Source: Collimonas arenae (GTDB taxonomy: Bacteria > Pseudomonadota > Gammaproteobacteria > Burkholderiales > Burkholderiaceae_D). From it: a stretch of 64,000 bases of DNA. Both the position numbers and the translations under genes were made by a program. A model generated the notes under the pieces. The model saw only the letters and a list, made by a program, of their open reading frames with translations, did not search any database and was not told the DNA's origin. Of the stretch, positions 1-8,927 are shown in pieces. The stretch lies in the NCBI RefSeq assembly GCF_000786695.1, contig NZ_CP009962.1, forward strand, positions 1,426,001-1,490,000, read 5' to 3'. Position 1 is the stretch's first letter. Each line of letters starts with the position of its first letter.

Positions 1-948
1 ACCGTGCTGGACGCGCTCGACAGCATCGGCTTGCATGGCGACGGCCGCCTGCTGGCTCTCAACAGCTATGAAAACCGGGTTTATCAGATCGGCATGGAAG
101 AGGGGCCGCCGCTGGTCGCCAAGTTTTACCGGCCACAGCGCTGGAGCGATGCGGCAATCCTGGAAGAGCACGGCTTCGTGCAGGAACTGGTCGAACGCGA
201 AATTCCCGTGGTTGCGGCATGGGCTACCCAAGACGGACAGACACTGCATCAATTCGACGGCTTTCGTTTTGCCGTGTTTCCGCGTCATGGCGGCCGTGCG
301 CCAGAGCTGGAGGACGACGCCACCCTCGAATGGCTGGGCCGTTTCCTGGGTCGCATCCATGCGATAGGCGGCTTGCGCAAGTACGCGCATCGGCCGACGC
401 TGGATATCGTCAGTTTCGGCGAAGAGCCCAGCGCTTTCCTGCTGGCCAACAACTTCATCCCGGAAGATTTGCTGGAGGCTTACCGGAGCACTGTAACCCA
501 GGCGCTGGAAGGCGCGCGTCGCTGCTTTGAGCGCGCCGGCAGCGTTGGCACATTGCGTCTGCATGGTGATTGCCACGGCAGCAATGTCTTGTGGACCGAC
601 GCCGGGCCGCACTTCGTCGATTTCGACGATAGCCGTATGGGACCGGCGGTGCAGGATCTGTGGATGCTGTTGTCCGGTGAGCGCCGGGACATGGTGCGAC
701 AGATGGGTTCCTTGTTGGCCGGCTACGAGGATTTCTGCGATTTCGATACGCGCGAGCTATACCTGATCGAGGCGCTGCGCACTTTGCGTTTGATTCACTA
801 TGCAGCGTGGATCGCCCGGCGCTGGGACGATCCGGCGTTTGCCGTGGCTTTTCCCTGGTTCAATACGCAGCGCTACTGGCAGGACCGGGTGTTGGAATTA
901 CGCGAGCAGATTGCGTTGATGGATGAACCGCCGCTGTGGCAGTCATGA
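1..948 (+). CDS. srkA: Stress response kinase A (SrkA/YihE family), 5' end outside window
   Basis: This is a cytoplasmic Ser/Thr protein kinase of the APH/choline-kinase fold. In E. coli SrkA protects against envelope and oxidative stress. The reading frame is open to base 1, and the E. coli protein (about 328 aa) has roughly a dozen more N-terminal residues, so the true start is probably upstream; a GTG at 4 would give 314 aa. Visible motifs are LNSYENRVYQ near the N-terminus (the family nucleotide-binding loop), the catalytic loop HGDCHGSN at about residues 187-194, and the metal-binding VDFDD at about 205-209. All key residues are present. A strong GC-rich hairpin follows the stop codon. 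Family assignment is firm; only the start is unresolved. Confidence 0.93.
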   Translation, partial: TVLDALDSIGLHGDGRLLALNSYENRVYQIGMEEGPPLVAKFYRPQRWSDAAILEEHGFVQELVEREIPVVAAWATQDGQTLHQFDGFRFAVFPRHGGRAPELEDDATLEWLGRFLGRIHAIGGLRKYAHRPTLDIVSFGEEPSAFLLANNFIPEDLLEAYRSTVTQALEGARRCFERAGSVGTLRLHGDCHGSNVLWTDAGPHFVDFDDSRMGPAVQDLWMLLSGERRDMVRQMGSLLAGYEDFCDFDTRELYLIEALRTLRLIHYAAWIARRWDDPAFAVAFPWFNTQRYWQDRVLELREQIALMDEPPLWQS

Positions 949-951
949 TGA

Positions 952-985
952 AGCGCCGGCGGGATTGTGCAATCTCGCCGGCGCT
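952..985. terminator. GC-rich hairpin between convergent genes
   Basis: Arms AGCGCCGGCG and CGCCGGCGCT pair perfectly, and an inner GATT/AATC pair extends the stem around a GTGC loop. It lies 4 bases after the srkA stop and before the convergent SMR gene. The T-tract is weak, so it may work as a bidirectional transcription end or only as an RNA-stabilising stem. Confidence 0.6.
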
Positions 986-991
986 AGAAAT

Positions 992-1321
992 TTAGTGCGC
1001 TACGGTCTTGGAGAAAACATTCAGCACCAGCACGCCGGACACGATCATGCCGATGCCGATCAAGGCCGCCGCATCCAGGCTTTGCTTCAAAAACAGCCAG
1101 CCTACCAGTGCAATCAGCGCAATCCCGATGCCGGACCACATCGCATACACAATCGCCACCGGCAAAGTGCGCAAGGTCAGTGACAGGAAGTAGAAGGCGG
1201 TCAGGTAGCCGGCCACCACCACCACCGATGGAATCAGCCGGGTAAATTCGGCGCTGGCTTTCAAGGCGCTGGTGGCGATGACTTCGGCGACAATGGCGAT
1301 CAACAGATATACCCAATGCAT
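992..1321 (-). CDS. emrE: SMR-family multidrug efflux protein, EmrE type
   Basis: A 109-aa inner-membrane protein with four hydrophobic segments, the normal size for the small multidrug resistance family. The essential membrane glutamate is in the first helix (AEVIAT, Glu13, equivalent to Glu14 of EmrE). The helix-3 signature YAMWSGIGI and the short C-terminal tail also match EmrE. The protein works as an antiparallel dimer, exchanging protons for lipophilic cations such as quaternary ammonium compounds. It is convergent with srkA and stands alone. No riboswitch is visible upstream, unlike the second SMR gene of this window at 9414, so constitutive or unrelated control is likely. Confidence 0.9.
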   Translation of the reverse strand: MHWVYLLIAIVAEVIATSALKASAEFTRLIPSVVVVAGYLTAFYFLSLTLRTLPVAIVYAMWSGIGIALIALVGWLFLKQSLDAAALIGIGMIVSGVLVLNVFSKTVAH

Positions 1322-1409
1322 GATTTCTCCCGGCTAAAAAATAAAATGCGCGCAAATAAAGCGCGTATAAACAAAACGTCTACGACAGATACGGCTGGAT
1401 AAGCCGACT

Positions 1410-2306
1410 CTAATCGATTGCGGCGAACAACTCTGTAACGAAATCGACAAATACCCGTACCTTGGCCGACAACTGGTGACTCTGGTGATACACCACCGAT
1501 ACCGGCGGCCCCGGCGTAGCCCAGTCCGCCAGCACCGGTACTAGCTGGCTGGCGCGAATCTGCGGATTCAGCGACAAGGTCAACAGCTGGACGATGCCGG
1601 CGCCGCTATTGGCCGCATGGATCAAGGTCTCGGCGTGATTGATGGCGATATTTCCGGGCGGCGCCCAACTGAATTCCTGTTTGCCTTTACTGAAGGTCCA
1701 AGGCACGTTCTGGCCGCTGTTCGGATGGATGAACGCCAGGCAGCGGAAATCCTGCAGCTCTTGCGGGGTTTGCGGCATGCCGTGCTGCGCCAGGAATTCC
1801 GGAGACGCGCAGCACAGGTTGCGGGTCTGGTAGATACGGCGTGCAATCATGCTCGAATCCTTTAACTCGCCGATGCGGATCCACACATCGCCACGGCCCT
1901 CTACCATATCCACCATGCGGTCGCCGACGTTCAGTCTGATCGACAGTTCGGGATACAGTTCACTAAATCGCGCCAGCGCCGGCGCCAGGTAGATCCGGGC
2001 GATCGCGGTCGGCACGTCGACCCGCAAGATGCCTTGCGGCGTCATGCGCCGGCCTTGCAGCGCATCTTCCAGTTCTGTCATGTCGCCGATCAGGCGCTCG
2101 GCACGCTGGTAGCAACTATGGCCATCGTCGGTCAGGGAGATCTTGCGGGTGGTGCGGTTCAGCAGCCGCACGCCGAAATGCCGCTCCAGGCTGGCTATAT
2201 GGTTGGTGATGGTAGCGTTCGACATTTCCAGCTGCTCAGCTGCACGGCTGAAGCTGTTCAGTTCCACCACCTGGCAAAATACCCGTAACGATTCCAGTCT
2301 ATCCAT
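1410..2306 (-). CDS. LysR-family transcriptional regulator, divergent from homogentisate operon
   Basis: A 298-aa LysR-type regulator with an N-terminal winged helix-turn-helix (about residues 1-60, including FSRAAEQLEMSNATITNHIASLE) and a C-terminal substrate-binding-like effector domain (about 90-295). It is transcribed away from the transporter-hmgA-fahA operon, with 136 bp between the two starts. This is the classical arrangement for a LysR regulator controlling its neighbour, so homogentisate or a related aromatic acid is a plausible inducer (inference). In pseudomonads the hmg genes are controlled by other regulator families, so the link should be treated as positional evidence only. 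Confidence 0.9.
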   Translation of the reverse strand: MDRLESLRVFCQVVELNSFSRAAEQLEMSNATITNHIASLERHFGVRLLNRTTRKISLTDDGHSCYQRAERLIGDMTELEDALQGRRMTPQGILRVDVPTAIARIYLAPALARFSELYPELSIRLNVGDRMVDMVEGRGDVWIRIGELKDSSMIARRIYQTRNLCCASPEFLAQHGMPQTPQELQDFRCLAFIHPNSGQNVPWTFSKGKQEFSWAPPGNIAINHAETLIHAANSGAGIVQLLTLSLNPQIRASQLVPVLADWATPGPPVSVVYHQSHQLSAKVRVFVDFVTELFAAID

Positions 2307-2310
2307 GATG

Positions 2311-2343
2311 ATTTTTTAATATTATTTAGGATATTTAAAAAAT
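2311..2343. promoter_or_regulatory. AT-rich inverted repeat, candidate LysR operator
   Basis: Arms ATTTTTTAA and TTAAAAAAT form a perfect 9-bp inverted repeat with a 15-bp AT-rich spacer. It begins 5 bp upstream of the LysR start, in the intergenic region shared with the MFS/hmgA operon. A-tract palindromes arise easily by chance in such AT-rich DNA, so this is a weak operator candidate. Confidence 0.35.
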
Positions 2344-2442
2344 GATTTTAATTGTCGCCTATTTTTCTGTTTATCGAAAAGGATGATAATGCATAAAGCC
2401 AGTCCAGACTTGGCATTCATCATTGTCAGGAGACACAGATAG

Positions 2443-3798
2443 ATGACCATTGCAATCAGCCACAATCCGATAGACATTCCAGCTCTGATCGACCGCAGCC
2501 GCATCAGCGCTTTCCAGGTGGTCATGCTAATCCTGTGCGGCATTTGCCTGATCATCGACGGTTTCGATGTCCAGGCCATGGGCTACGTGGCGCCTGCCAT
2601 CATCCAGGAGTGGGGCATAGACAAGGCCAACCTGGGTCCGGTGTTCGGCGCCGGCCTGTTCGGCATGCTGCTGGGATCGCTGACCTTCAGCATCCTGGCT
2701 GACCGTATCGGCCGCCGTCCGGTCCTGATCGCCGCCACGCTGTTCTTTGCCGCCTGCATGCTACTGACGCCGCTGGCAGGCACTGTGGACCAGTTGATTG
2801 CGCTACGTTTCATCACCGGCCTCGGGCTGGGTGCGATCATGCCTAATGCGATGGCGCTGGCCGGCGAATACAGTCCGCTACGCAAGCGCGTGACCCTGAT
2901 GATGCTGGTTTCCTGCGGCTTTACGCTGGGTGCGGTGCTTGGCGGCCTGTTGTCGGCGGCGCTGATTCCGCGCTTTGGCTGGCAATCGGTATTTCATGTC
3001 GGCGGCGCGGTGCCGCTGGTGATCGGCGTCCTGATGTTCTTCCTGTTGCCGGAATCGATGCAGTTCCTGGTATTGCGCGGCAAGCGGCTGGAGCAGGTCG
3101 GTAAATGGCTACGCCGCATAGATCCGACAATGGTGGTCGACCAGCATACGCGTTATGTGGTCAACGAAAAGGCCGGCAAGGGTGCACCGGTGATGCAATT
3201 GTTCCAGGAGGGACGGGCCAAGGTCACGATCCTGTTGTGGATCATTAATTTCATGAACCTGGTCAACCTGTATTTCCTGTCCAACTGGTTGCCGACCATC
3301 GCCAAGGACGCCGGCCTGTCGACCGCCATGGCGGTCATGGCCGGCACCACGTTGCAGATCGGCGGCACGCTGGGCACCTTGATCATGGGCCAGTTGATCG
3401 ACCGTTCCAGTTTCCGTCGTGTGCTGATTCCAGTATTTCTCATCGCCGGAGTGGCGGTAGCGCTGATCGGCAGACCCGAGATATCGCTGTTATTCCTGTT
3501 CGCCAGCATCTTCGTCGCCGGTTTTTGTATAGTTGGTGGCCAGCCGGCGGTGAATGCGCTGGCGGGTACTTATTATCCGACCACCTTGCGTTCAACCGGC
3601 ATCGGCTGGAGTCTCGGGGTGGGGCGGATTGGCTCGATTATAGGGCCGGTGCTGGGCGGCGAGCTGATTCGCCTGAACTGGCCCAACAGCAGTATTTTTC
3701 TAGTGCTGGCGGTGCCGGCGCTGGTGTCGGCGGCGATGCTGATGTTGATGCAGGGGGCTTCCACCCCGAAAGACGCAGCAGCTGCCGCCGTGCATTAA
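2443..3798 (+). CDS. MFS transporter, aromatic acid:H+ symporter (AAHS) type
   Basis: A 451-aa inner-membrane protein with 12 predicted hydrophobic segments. It carries the AAHS signature DGFDVQAMGYVAPAI in helix 1 and the loop 2-3 MFS motif ADRIGRRPVL (about residues 85-95). AAHS members such as PcaK and MhpT import aromatic acids with protons. The ATG at 2443 follows an AGGAG ribosome site. It is the first gene of an operon with hmgA and fahA, so its substrate is probably homogentisate or an upstream compound such as a hydroxyphenylacetate or hydroxyphenylpyruvate (inference from context). There are 91 bp between this stop and the hmgA start. Confidence 0.9.
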   Translation: MTIAISHNPIDIPALIDRSRISAFQVVMLILCGICLIIDGFDVQAMGYVAPAIIQEWGIDKANLGPVFGAGLFGMLLGSLTFSILADRIGRRPVLIAATLFFAACMLLTPLAGTVDQLIALRFITGLGLGAIMPNAMALAGEYSPLRKRVTLMMLVSCGFTLGAVLGGLLSAALIPRFGWQSVFHVGGAVPLVIGVLMFFLLPESMQFLVLRGKRLEQVGKWLRRIDPTMVVDQHTRYVVNEKAGKGAPVMQLFQEGRAKVTILLWIINFMNLVNLYFLSNWLPTIAKDAGLSTAMAVMAGTTLQIGGTLGTLIMGQLIDRSSFRRVLIPVFLIAGVAVALIGRPEISLLFLFASIFVAGFCIVGGQPAVNALAGTYYPTTLRSTGIGWSLGVGRIGSIIGPVLGGELIRLNWPNSSIFLVLAVPALVSAAMLMLMQGASTPKDAAAAAVH

Positions 3799-3889
3799 GA
3801 TCCGCATTTGTCACTGGGTCTGTTACTGAGTAAATTGAACTTCAACATCAATCTTGAGAACGAAGCTTGAAACAAGCGAGGATAAAAAG

Positions 3890-5209
3890 ATGAAAATTTC
3901 ACCGCCGAATGATGGCTTGCATTACCAGTCTGGATTCTGCAACGATTTCGCCACTGAAGCCTTGCCCGGCGCTTTGCCGGCTACGCAGAATTCACCGCAG
4001 AAAGCACCTTACGGCCTGTATGCGGAACAACTGTCCGGCACCGCTTTCACGGCGCCGCGCGCGCACAACCGGCGTAGCTGGCTGTATCGGATTCGTCCCG
4101 GCGCGATGCATCATGCGTTTGAAAAACTCGATCAGCCTTTGCTGGCCAGCGGGCCGTTCAACCAGGTCGACACGCCACCCAACCAGCTACGCTGGAATCC
4201 GCAACCGATCCCGGCCGACGACCAGCCCACCGATTTTATCGATGGCCTGATCACTGTCGCGGGTAACGGCGATGCTGCGGCTCAGGTTGGGATTGCCATC
4301 CATTTGTATGTGGCAAACCGTTCCATGCATGACCGTTTCTTCTACGATGCCGATGGCGAACTGCTGATCGTGCCACAGCAGGGACGTCTGCTGGCGCGGA
4401 CCGAGCTGGGCGTGCTTGAAGCAAGTCCCGGTGAAATTCTGGTGATTCCGCGCGGCGTGCGTTTCTGCGTTGAACTGCCGGACGGTGTAGCGCGCGGCTA
4501 TATCTGCGAAAACTATGGTGCAGCATTCCAATTGCCGGAACTGGGGCCGATCGGCGCCAATGGCCTGGCCAACGTGCGCGATTTCCAGGCGCCGGTTGCG
4601 ACCTATGAAGAACGCGAAGGCGATTTCCAGCTGCTGGCCAAATTCGGCGGCCGGCTGTGGGCGGCGCGCATAGACCATTCACCGTTGGACGTGGTGGCGT
4701 GGCATGGCAATTACACGCCTTACAAATACGATCTGAGCCGCTTCAATACGATCAATACCGTCAGCTTCGATCATCCCGATCCCTCCATCTTTACGGTGCT
4801 GACGTCGCCCTCGGATACCGCTGGCACGGCCAATGTCGATTTCGTGATCTTCCCGCCGCGCTGGATGGTGGCCGAACACACTTTCCGGCCGCCATGGTTC
4901 CATCGCAACGTCATGAGCGAATACATGGGTTTGATCCATGGCGCGTATGATGCCAAGGCCGACGGCTTTACGCCGGGCGGCGGCAGCCTGCACAATTGCA
5001 TGAGCGGCCATGGCCCGGACGCCGCCACTTTCGACAAGGCATCGAATGCGGAACTGGCGCCGCACCGTATCGACAATACAATGGCTTTCATGTTTGAAAG
5101 CCGCTATGTGATTCATCCGACCCGCTATGCCCTGGCGACGCCGCATCTGCAAAAGGATTATCTGCAATGCTGGCACGGATTGAAAAAGAATTTCAACGGA
5201 CAACCTTAA
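3890..5209 (+). CDS. hmgA: Homogentisate 1,2-dioxygenase
   Basis: This enzyme opens the ring of homogentisate with O2 to give 4-maleylacetoacetate, the key step of tyrosine and phenylalanine catabolism. The ATG at 3890 gives 439 aa. An upstream TTG at 3854 is in frame, but the GCGAGG ribosome site just ahead of 3890 and the typical N-terminus (the conserved YQSGFCNDF follows soon after) favour 3890. The iron ligands are visible as His338 (WFHRN), Glu344 (SEYMG) and His374 (SGHGPD), in the same spacing as the human enzyme. The second half carries the characteristic NYTPYKYDL block. It lies between the transporter and fahA in one operon. Confidence 0.97.
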   Translation: MKISPPNDGLHYQSGFCNDFATEALPGALPATQNSPQKAPYGLYAEQLSGTAFTAPRAHNRRSWLYRIRPGAMHHAFEKLDQPLLASGPFNQVDTPPNQLRWNPQPIPADDQPTDFIDGLITVAGNGDAAAQVGIAIHLYVANRSMHDRFFYDADGELLIVPQQGRLLARTELGVLEASPGEILVIPRGVRFCVELPDGVARGYICENYGAAFQLPELGPIGANGLANVRDFQAPVATYEEREGDFQLLAKFGGRLWAARIDHSPLDVVAWHGNYTPYKYDLSRFNTINTVSFDHPDPSIFTVLTSPSDTAGTANVDFVIFPPRWMVAEHTFRPPWFHRNVMSEYMGLIHGAYDAKADGFTPGGGSLHNCMSGHGPDAATFDKASNAELAPHRIDNTMAFMFESRYVIHPTRYALATPHLQKDYLQCWHGLKKNFNGQP

Positions 5210-5231
5210 GAGAATACGAAGGAAGAAAAAC

Positions 5232-6503
5232 ATGATGCAAGCAAATGATCCCGCACTGAAATCGTTTATCCCGACTCCGTCGGAGTCGCATTTTCCTATC
5301 CAGAACCTGCCTTTCGGCGTGTTCAGCAATGCCGCCAACCCGGCGCTGCGCGTTGGCGTCGCCATCGGCGACCAGGTGCTGGACCTGGCCGCGCTGGCCG
5401 AGTCCGGCCTGCTGATCGTGAGTCCGGAGGTATTTCGCCAGCCGACGCTCAACGCTTTCATCGCGCTGGGCCGGCAAACCTGGCGCAGCACGCGCGCCAG
5501 TATTAGCGAACTGCTGCGTCACGATAATCTGAAGCTGCGCGACAACCAGGCATTGCGCGACAAGGTCTTCGTTGCGCAAGACCAGGTGACGCTGCACCTG
5601 CCGCTGGAGATTCCTGGCTATACCGATTTCTACTCATCGAAAGAACATGCGACCAATGTCGGTTCGATGTTCCGCGATCCGGCCAATGCGCTGCTGCCAA
5701 ACTGGCTGCATATCCCGATCGGTTATAACGGCCGCGCCAGTTCCGTGGTGGTCAGCGGTACGCCGTTGCAGCGGCCGAATGGCCAGCTGAAACTGCCGGA
5801 CGCCGACGCGCCGGTATTTGGCGCATGCCGCAAACTGGATTTCGAACTGGAAACCGGTTTCATCATCGGCCAGCCGAACGCCCTTGGCGAGCCTATCGAT
5901 ATCGCCAATGCGGAACAGCATATCTTCGGCATGGTCTTGCTGAATGACTGGAGTGCGCGCGATTTGCAGCAATGGGAATACGTGCCGTTGGGCCCGTTCA
6001 ACAGCAAGTCGTTCGCTACTTCCATTTCGCCGTGGGTAGTGACGATGGATGCGCTGGAACCGTTCCGTGTCGCCAGCCCGGAACAGCAGCCGCAACCGTT
6101 GCCGTATTTGCAGCAAAGCGGCAAGAACGGCTACGACATCAACCTGGAAGTCACTTTGACGCCGGGTGAAAAAGCCCAGCCGCAAACCATTTGCCGCACC
6201 AACTTCAAGGCGATGTACTGGACCATGGTGCAGCAGCTGGCGCATCACACAGTATCCGGCTGCAATACGCGCATTGGCGATCTGATGGGCTCGGGCACCA
6301 TCAGCGGCAACACGCCGGATGCATTCGGCAGTTTGCTGGAATTGACTTGGAACGGTAAGAATCCATTGACGCTGGCGGATGGCAGCCAGCGCAGCTTTAT
6401 CCAGGATGGCGACGAAGTGGGGATGACCGGCTGGTGCCAGGGTAATGGCTACCGGATTGGCTTCGGCGTGGTCAGTGGGAAAATCCTGCCGGCGCGAAGC
6501 TGA
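5232..6503 (+). CDS. fahA: Fumarylacetoacetase
   Basis: This enzyme hydrolyses 4-fumarylacetoacetate to fumarate and acetoacetate, the last step of the homogentisate pathway. The protein is 423 aa, the usual length. The N-terminal SH3-like domain (about 1-120) is followed by the catalytic FAH domain. Visible active-site blocks are YTDFYSSKEHATNVG (metal Asp and catalytic His), DFELETGF (two metal glutamates) and LNDWSARDLQQWEY (metal Asp). The start is 22 bp after the hmgA stop, with GGAAG ahead of the ATG. No maleylacetoacetate isomerase gene (maiA) or hppD lies nearby, so these must be elsewhere, or isomerisation is otherwise achieved. A strong terminator closes the operon. Confidence 0.97.
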   Translation: MMQANDPALKSFIPTPSESHFPIQNLPFGVFSNAANPALRVGVAIGDQVLDLAALAESGLLIVSPEVFRQPTLNAFIALGRQTWRSTRASISELLRHDNLKLRDNQALRDKVFVAQDQVTLHLPLEIPGYTDFYSSKEHATNVGSMFRDPANALLPNWLHIPIGYNGRASSVVVSGTPLQRPNGQLKLPDADAPVFGACRKLDFELETGFIIGQPNALGEPIDIANAEQHIFGMVLLNDWSARDLQQWEYVPLGPFNSKSFATSISPWVVTMDALEPFRVASPEQQPQPLPYLQQSGKNGYDINLEVTLTPGEKAQPQTICRTNFKAMYWTMVQQLAHHTVSGCNTRIGDLMGSGTISGNTPDAFGSLLELTWNGKNPLTLADGSQRSFIQDGDEVGMTGWCQGNGYRIGFGVVSGKILPARS

Positions 6504-6519
6504 TCAAAAGGGGGAGATT

Positions 6520-6548
6520 AAAAAGGATGCCGTCGGCATCCTTTTTTT
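6520..6548 (+). terminator. Rho-independent terminator after fahA
   Basis: GGATGCCG and CGGCATCC pair around a very short loop, flanked by AAAAA and a run of seven T. The position 17 bp after the fahA stop marks the end of the homogentisate operon. The A-run and T-run symmetry means it can also end the convergent lpxO transcript. Confidence 0.9.
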
Positions 6549-6553
6549 GGGGA

Positions 6554-7456
6554 TCAGAGATAAATGATCGCCAGTACGACACCGATAATCAAGCCGAACT
6601 TGATACACATGTACAGCGGCTTGCTGAATTTCTTCAGGCGACGCCGGTACTGGCCGGCTGCCCAGACAAAACGGAACAGCTTGTTGATGCCGCCGGTCTC
6701 GTCGCCGGTTTCGTTAGGCGAAGCCGCGGCGCTCATCATGTGGCGTCCCAGCCAGCGGTTGATAGCCTGCGCCCAGCGGTAACGCATAGGCCGCTCGATG
6801 TCGCAGAAGATGATGATGCGGTTACTGTCGCAACCGTTTTGCGCCCAGTGGATATAGGTTTCATCGAACACCACGCCCTGGCCGTCGCGCCAGCTGTAGC
6901 GTTGCTGGTTGACTTCGATAAAGCAGCGATCGTCGTTAGGCGTCACCAATCCAAGGTGATAACGCAGCGAACCGGCAAACGGATCGCGGTGCGGGTTCAG
7001 AGTGCCGCCCGGCGCCAGTTCAGCAAACATCGCTGCCTTGACGCTAGGCGTACGGCGCAGCAGCGCCACGGTCTTCGGGCAGAACTGTTCTGCTGACGGG
7101 TGGCTGGCGTCATACCATTTCAGGTAAAACCGTTTCCAGCCAGCCTTGAAGAAGGAGTTGAAGCCGGCGTCGTCGTTCTTTTCCGCAGCACGGATTTTTT
7201 CCAGGCCGATCAGGCCTTGTGCTTCATCGCGGATGGTTTCCCAGTTGTCTTCGAGGATCTTCAGGTCGGCGAAAGTGCTGGTCGGCAGGTAAGGCGTGTT
7301 GGTCGGCACCTTCGAGAACATGTACATGAAGATGTTGAGCGGCGCCATGATCGACGAATGGTCGAACAGTTGCCGGAAAAACGGTAGGCGCGCCTTGCCG
7401 CGAAAGTGAACGTACAACACTGACAAAAGAAAAAAACTGACTACTGCCCATTTCAT
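6554..7456 (-). CDS. lpxO: Lipid A hydroxylase LpxO (aspartyl/asparaginyl beta-hydroxylase family)
   Basis: An Fe(II)/2-oxoglutarate dioxygenase that adds a 2-hydroxyl to a secondary acyl chain of lipid A at the inner membrane. The protein is 300 aa, as in Salmonella LpxO (about 302 aa). There is a hydrophobic N-terminal segment (residues 2-17) followed by the family motif YVHFRGK. The catalytic core contains NPHRDPF (His and Asp iron ligands), SLRYHLGL, and FDETYIHWAQN with the distal His. A second hydrophobic segment closes the C-terminus (about 280-299). The ATG has a GGAG site upstream. It is a monocistronic gene, convergent with fahA. Hydroxylated lipid A affects outer-membrane permeability and peptide resistance. 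Confidence 0.93.
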   Translation of the reverse strand: MKWAVVSFFLLSVLYVHFRGKARLPFFRQLFDHSSIMAPLNIFMYMFSKVPTNTPYLPTSTFADLKILEDNWETIRDEAQGLIGLEKIRAAEKNDDAGFNSFFKAGWKRFYLKWYDASHPSAEQFCPKTVALLRRTPSVKAAMFAELAPGGTLNPHRDPFAGSLRYHLGLVTPNDDRCFIEVNQQRYSWRDGQGVVFDETYIHWAQNGCDSNRIIIFCDIERPMRYRWAQAINRWLGRHMMSAAASPNETGDETGGINKLFRFVWAAGQYRRRLKKFSKPLYMCIKFGLIIGVVLAIIYL

Positions 7457-7610
7457 AAAAATGTGCTCCGTTACAAATAAGCCGCCATTTTATCTCTTTT
7501 GCGCCAGATATCTGTTATCTCGCCTTGATTGTTAATCTGATCTATTGCACAAGAGAATGTGTGAGGACAATACTGCGATCATTGCCGCCTGTAATATTTC
7601 AATGATAAAA

Positions 7611-7800
7611 TTGCGCCTCCTTAGGGGAGTAGCCGCCTTCGAGTCTTTCGAAGAGCGCATGTCAACATACTTGGCGCTGTACCACATTTACGCCATGGCA
7701 TGCGCGACCGCACGGTTTGGCAAGACCTATGGTGCTTCCCTTTACCCGGCCGGGCGAAGGCGTTGCTCCATTCGTCAGTGCCCGGCCCTCAGGATATCCT
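7611..7800 (+). promoter_or_regulatory. yybP-ykoY (manganese) riboswitch leader
   Basis: This long 5' leader carries the conserved pieces of the yybP-ykoY aptamer in order: GGGGAGTAG (7624-7632), a P2-type hairpin CTTCGA/TCGAAG, the block GTCAACATACT, and the L3-type block GGCAAGACCTATGG (around 7728-7741). Helix P1 can form between GCGCCT (7613-7618) and AGGCGT (7758-7763). GGCCGGGC (7748-7755) is perfectly complementary to GCCCGGCC (7780-7787), and that helix would enclose the 3' strand of P1, giving a plausible switch. The family senses Mn2+ (established). The downstream gene is a cation exchanger, as expected. Confidence 0.85.
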
Positions 7801-7908
7801 CATGCTTATTTACCGCCGCTGGTTGCGCCAACGTGCTGCCATAGCCAGTTTTGCCAAGTCTGCTTCTCTCCCGTTCGTCTTTCCTATGTTCCTGGCAGGG
7901 GCGTACCC

Positions 7909-8913
7909 ATGATGCTCGCCTTCGCTCTGCTGCTCGGCTCGGCCATCGTCATTTACCTGTCATGTGAGTATTTCGTCAACAGTATTGAATGGGTCGGACG
8001 CCGGCTGGGTATTGCCCAGAGTGCGGTCGGTACGGTGCTGGCGGCGTTTGGTACGGCGTTACCTGAAAGCGTGGTGACCTTTGTCGCCGTAGTGTTCGGC
8101 CGGGACGCAGCGCACCGCGAAATCGGCGTCGGCGCGGCATTGGGCGGACCACTGGTGCTGGCGACTATCGCTTATGCGGTGGTTGGCCTGATGTTCATCC
8201 TGAACAGTAAAAAACTTGGCAACATCCTGCTCTCGGCCAGCGCCGCCGCGCGATTGAGCCGGGACCAAGCCTGGTTCATCGGAATATTCGTGGTCAAGGT
8301 CGGACTGGGGCTGGTGGCGTTCGCCATCAAGCCTTGGCTGGGCGTGTTTTTCTTGTTGGCCTATGGCGTGTACATCTGGGGAGAAATGCACAAGGAAGAG
8401 GATGCCGACGCCGAGATCCATGATCTGGAACCATTGAAATTCCGTCCGCACGATCCGCAGCCGGGGCTGGGCTGGGCCTTGCTGCAAACATTGGTGGCGC
8501 TGGTGGTGATTTTCTTGAGCTCGCAACTGTTCGTGCATCAGCTTGGTGAAATTTCGCCCTGGTTGGGTATCTCGCCGCAATTGACGGCGCTGCTGCTGAG
8601 CCCGATCGCTACCGAGTTGCCGGAAATTCTGAACGCCGTGATCTGGGTCAGGCAAGGCAAGCAAATACTGGCTTTGAGCAATATCAGCGGCGCGATGATG
8701 ATCCAGGCCACGATTCCTACTGCGCTGGTGCTGATTTTTACGCCATGGATGCTGAGCCCGGCGCTGATCTGGGCTGCCGCAGTAACGATGTTCTCGATGT
8801 TCGGGTTGTATGCCTTGCTGCGCAAGGGCATGCTGAGCGGCCGCATCCTGGCGCTGTTCGGTTTGTTGTACGTAGTGTTTGCCGCAGGTCTGGGATGGAT
8901 AGGCGTGCACTAA
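7909..8913 (+). CDS. Ca2+/cation antiporter (CaCA)-type membrane exchanger, probable Mn2+ exporter
   Basis: A 334-aa inner-membrane protein with about ten hydrophobic segments in two inverted halves. Each half has a CaCA alpha-repeat motif: GTALPESV near residue 45 and ATELPEIL near residue 225, including the ion-coordinating glutamates. The frame is open back to 7717, but that part overlaps the riboswitch leader, and AGGGG at 7897-7901 is correctly spaced for the ATG at 7909 (a second ATG follows at 7912). Family members exchange Ca2+ or other divalent cations for Na+ or H+. The manganese riboswitch ahead suggests that the physiological substrate here is Mn2+ (inference). The gene appears monocistronic. 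Confidence 0.85.
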   Translation: MMLAFALLLGSAIVIYLSCEYFVNSIEWVGRRLGIAQSAVGTVLAAFGTALPESVVTFVAVVFGRDAAHREIGVGAALGGPLVLATIAYAVVGLMFILNSKKLGNILLSASAAARLSRDQAWFIGIFVVKVGLGLVAFAIKPWLGVFFLLAYGVYIWGEMHKEEDADAEIHDLEPLKFRPHDPQPGLGWALLQTLVALVVIFLSSQLFVHQLGEISPWLGISPQLTALLLSPIATELPEILNAVIWVRQGKQILALSNISGAMMIQATIPTALVLIFTPWMLSPALIWAAAVTMFSMFGLYALLRKGMLSGRILALFGLLYVVFAAGLGWIGVH

Positions 8914-8927
8914 CGGCGTGAAGTTCG

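Noticed and set aside
4679..5491. 270-codon minus-strand frame across hmgA and fahA
   Set aside because: Antisense to two enzymes with all active-site residues conserved; no recognisable domain.
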